Below, piece after piece: positions 22,828-23,627 of a stretch of DNA of 23,627 bases. The first letter of the stretch is position 1, and every line of letters begins with the position of its first letter. The stretch is from Bacillota bacterium (lineage in GTDB: Bacteria; Bacillota; Clostridia; Lachnospirales; Lachnospiraceae). The notes under the pieces were generated by a model. It worked only from the letters and a program-made list of their open reading frames with translations. It made no database searches and was not told where the DNA came from. The stretch spans positions 1-23,627 of the forward strand of contig JAEYPA010000162.1 of the NCBI GenBank assembly GCA_023411225.1, read 5' to 3'. Position numbers and translations under genes: made by a program.

Positions 22828-23627
22828 TTATCTGTCCTCCTCTTTTAATTGACAACGATAGCAATATTGTATTGTCTGTTTGTATATCATTTTATTAAAA
22901 ATGTTATCTGAAACCTTTTTCATTGGAGTGTTATAATCGAAGATACAGAAAGATACCTTTTCATATTTACTCCTAAAGGACCAATCCATAGACTTAACAA
23001 TTGGAAGAATAATAGTGCCCATTTTCTGATATGTTTTGGCTTCAGAGATAAGCTGGAATACCAATGCTTTTTCATCTGCTTCCAACAGCATGGTGATTGA
23101 TACCGGTGTATCATTACGATAGGCAATAAAGCTAGCATCCTTCAAGAATATCCCTTGGGCGTTCTGGTATATTGATTCGATATTATATCTGCTATCGAAC
23201 TCAAGTCCCTGATTCTGTAATAATTTATTGATCAGTTCTTCGTTGGCTTCGGCAAAGCTAACCGTCTTGATTCCTTGGCGTTTAAGCCAGGCACCTAGTT
23301 TATCATAATACTTCCCTAGTGTTTCTTTCCAAATAACCTGATTCTCCCCGGATACCCTACAACTCATAATTTCAGCCCTGTCATACGGGGAAAATCCAGA
23401 AGACCTTAGCACGGTTTTAAGTACCTTTGCATATTGATGTGTCTCCACCAACCTTACATACAAACAAGCATAACCTGCCTGCTTTATATACTCCTTAATT
23501 ACTGCAATACACTCTTTTGCATAATGTCTGCCTCTATATTCTTTAAATATGTGGATACAATGTATCTCCAAACCATCCAAAGGACAATTTCTAGCCAATA
23601 AAACCGCACAACCAACTGGACTTGAGC
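22828..23627 (-). CDS. GNAT acyltransferase, 5' end beyond the window
   Basis: The frame stays open to the right edge, so the true start is outside. The visible N-terminal part reads GCAVLLARN, then IHCIHIFKEYRGRHYAKECI with the acetyl-CoA loop YRGRHYA and the following helix: the strand 4 and helix 3 core of a GNAT fold. A TTG at 23598 in the middle of the core is not a start. The C-terminal half (from about GENQVIW onward) is a second domain with strands and helices that resembles a degenerate second GNAT unit, as in the other GNAT of this operon. Substrate unknown. It lies one base before the HlyD gene and is the first gene of the operon seen here; at least the first 40-80 residues are missing. 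Confidence 0.85.
   Translation of the reverse strand, partial: SSPVGCAVLLARNCPLDGLEIHCIHIFKEYRGRHYAKECIAVIKEYIKQAGYACLYVRLVETHQYAKVLKTVLRSSGFSPYDRAEIMSCRVSGENQVIWKETLGKYYDKLGAWLKRQGIKTVSFAEANEELINKLLQNQGLEFDSRYNIESIYQNAQGIFLKDASFIAYRNDTPVSITMLLEADEKALVFQLISEAKTYQKMGTIILPIVKSMDWSFRSKYEKVSFCIFDYNTPMKKVSDNIFNKMIYKQTIQYCYRCQLKEEDR

Noticed and set aside
23596..23598. TTG as the start of the right-edge GNAT gene
   Set aside because: The frame continues upstream to the window end with residues typical of a GNAT core strand, and no ribosome binding site precedes the TTG.
1..23627. Prophage, insertion sequence or genomic-island borders
   Set aside because: No transposase, integrase, tRNA-associated repeat or terminal inverted repeat was found, so transfer of the export operon cannot be shown from this window.

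Overview
The window looks like chromosome from a low-GC Gram-positive anaerobe of the class Clostridia, most likely Lachnospiraceae. The evidence is AT-rich spacers, strong GGAGG-type ribosome binding sites, sigma-A-like promoters, a dnaX-ebfC-recR operon, a NiaR regulator, a FosX-type fosfomycin hydrolase and an NHLM-type peptide exporter. No rRNA, tRNA, CRISPR array or insertion sequence was seen. Nearly everything is on the minus strand; only two small genes (7958-8830) are on the plus strand.

Positions 1-8830 are mostly ordinary chromosome. From left to right they hold: the N-terminal part of an unrecognised two-membrane-segment coiled-coil protein (running off the left edge), fosX starting at TTG, the recR-ebfC-dnaX replication/repair operon (transcribed dnaX to recR, with a second promoter before ebfC and a clear terminator after recR), a CapA-type metallophosphatase lipid/wall-associated protein with its own promoter and terminator, a PTS-EIIC-like membrane protein directly downstream of the niacin repressor gene niaR with operator-like repeats between them, and a divergent plus-strand pair (small unknown protein plus a cytosolic-looking M15 peptidase). 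A strong bidirectional terminator at 8829-8876 separates this part from the rest.

Positions 8886-23627 form one tightly packed minus-strand operon of at least eleven genes with gaps of 1 to about 17 bases or short overlaps. Its start lies beyond the right edge. In transcription order: GNAT acyltransferase (5' cut off), HlyD-type adaptor, C39 peptidase/ABC exporter, second ABC exporter with an N-terminal sensor-like domain, SAM methyltransferase, an unrecognised HExxH protein, a STAS anti-sigma-antagonist, a DUF2156 acyltransferase-fold protein, a MATE transporter fused to an RsbW-like ATPase domain, a second GNAT, and a membrane-anchored SpoIIE-type phosphatase that also ends in an RsbW-like ATPase domain.

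The first three transport genes match the arrangement of the NHLM (nitrile-hydratase-leader microcin) export system. The rest is a complete partner-switching set (phosphatase, two kinase-like ATPase domains, STAS antagonist) without any visible sigma factor, physically joined to a drug/metabolite exporter. My inference is that the operon makes, exports and senses a modified small molecule or peptide, with phosphorylation of the STAS protein as the switch. No precursor peptide gene is visible in the window; it would have to be encoded to the right of it or elsewhere.
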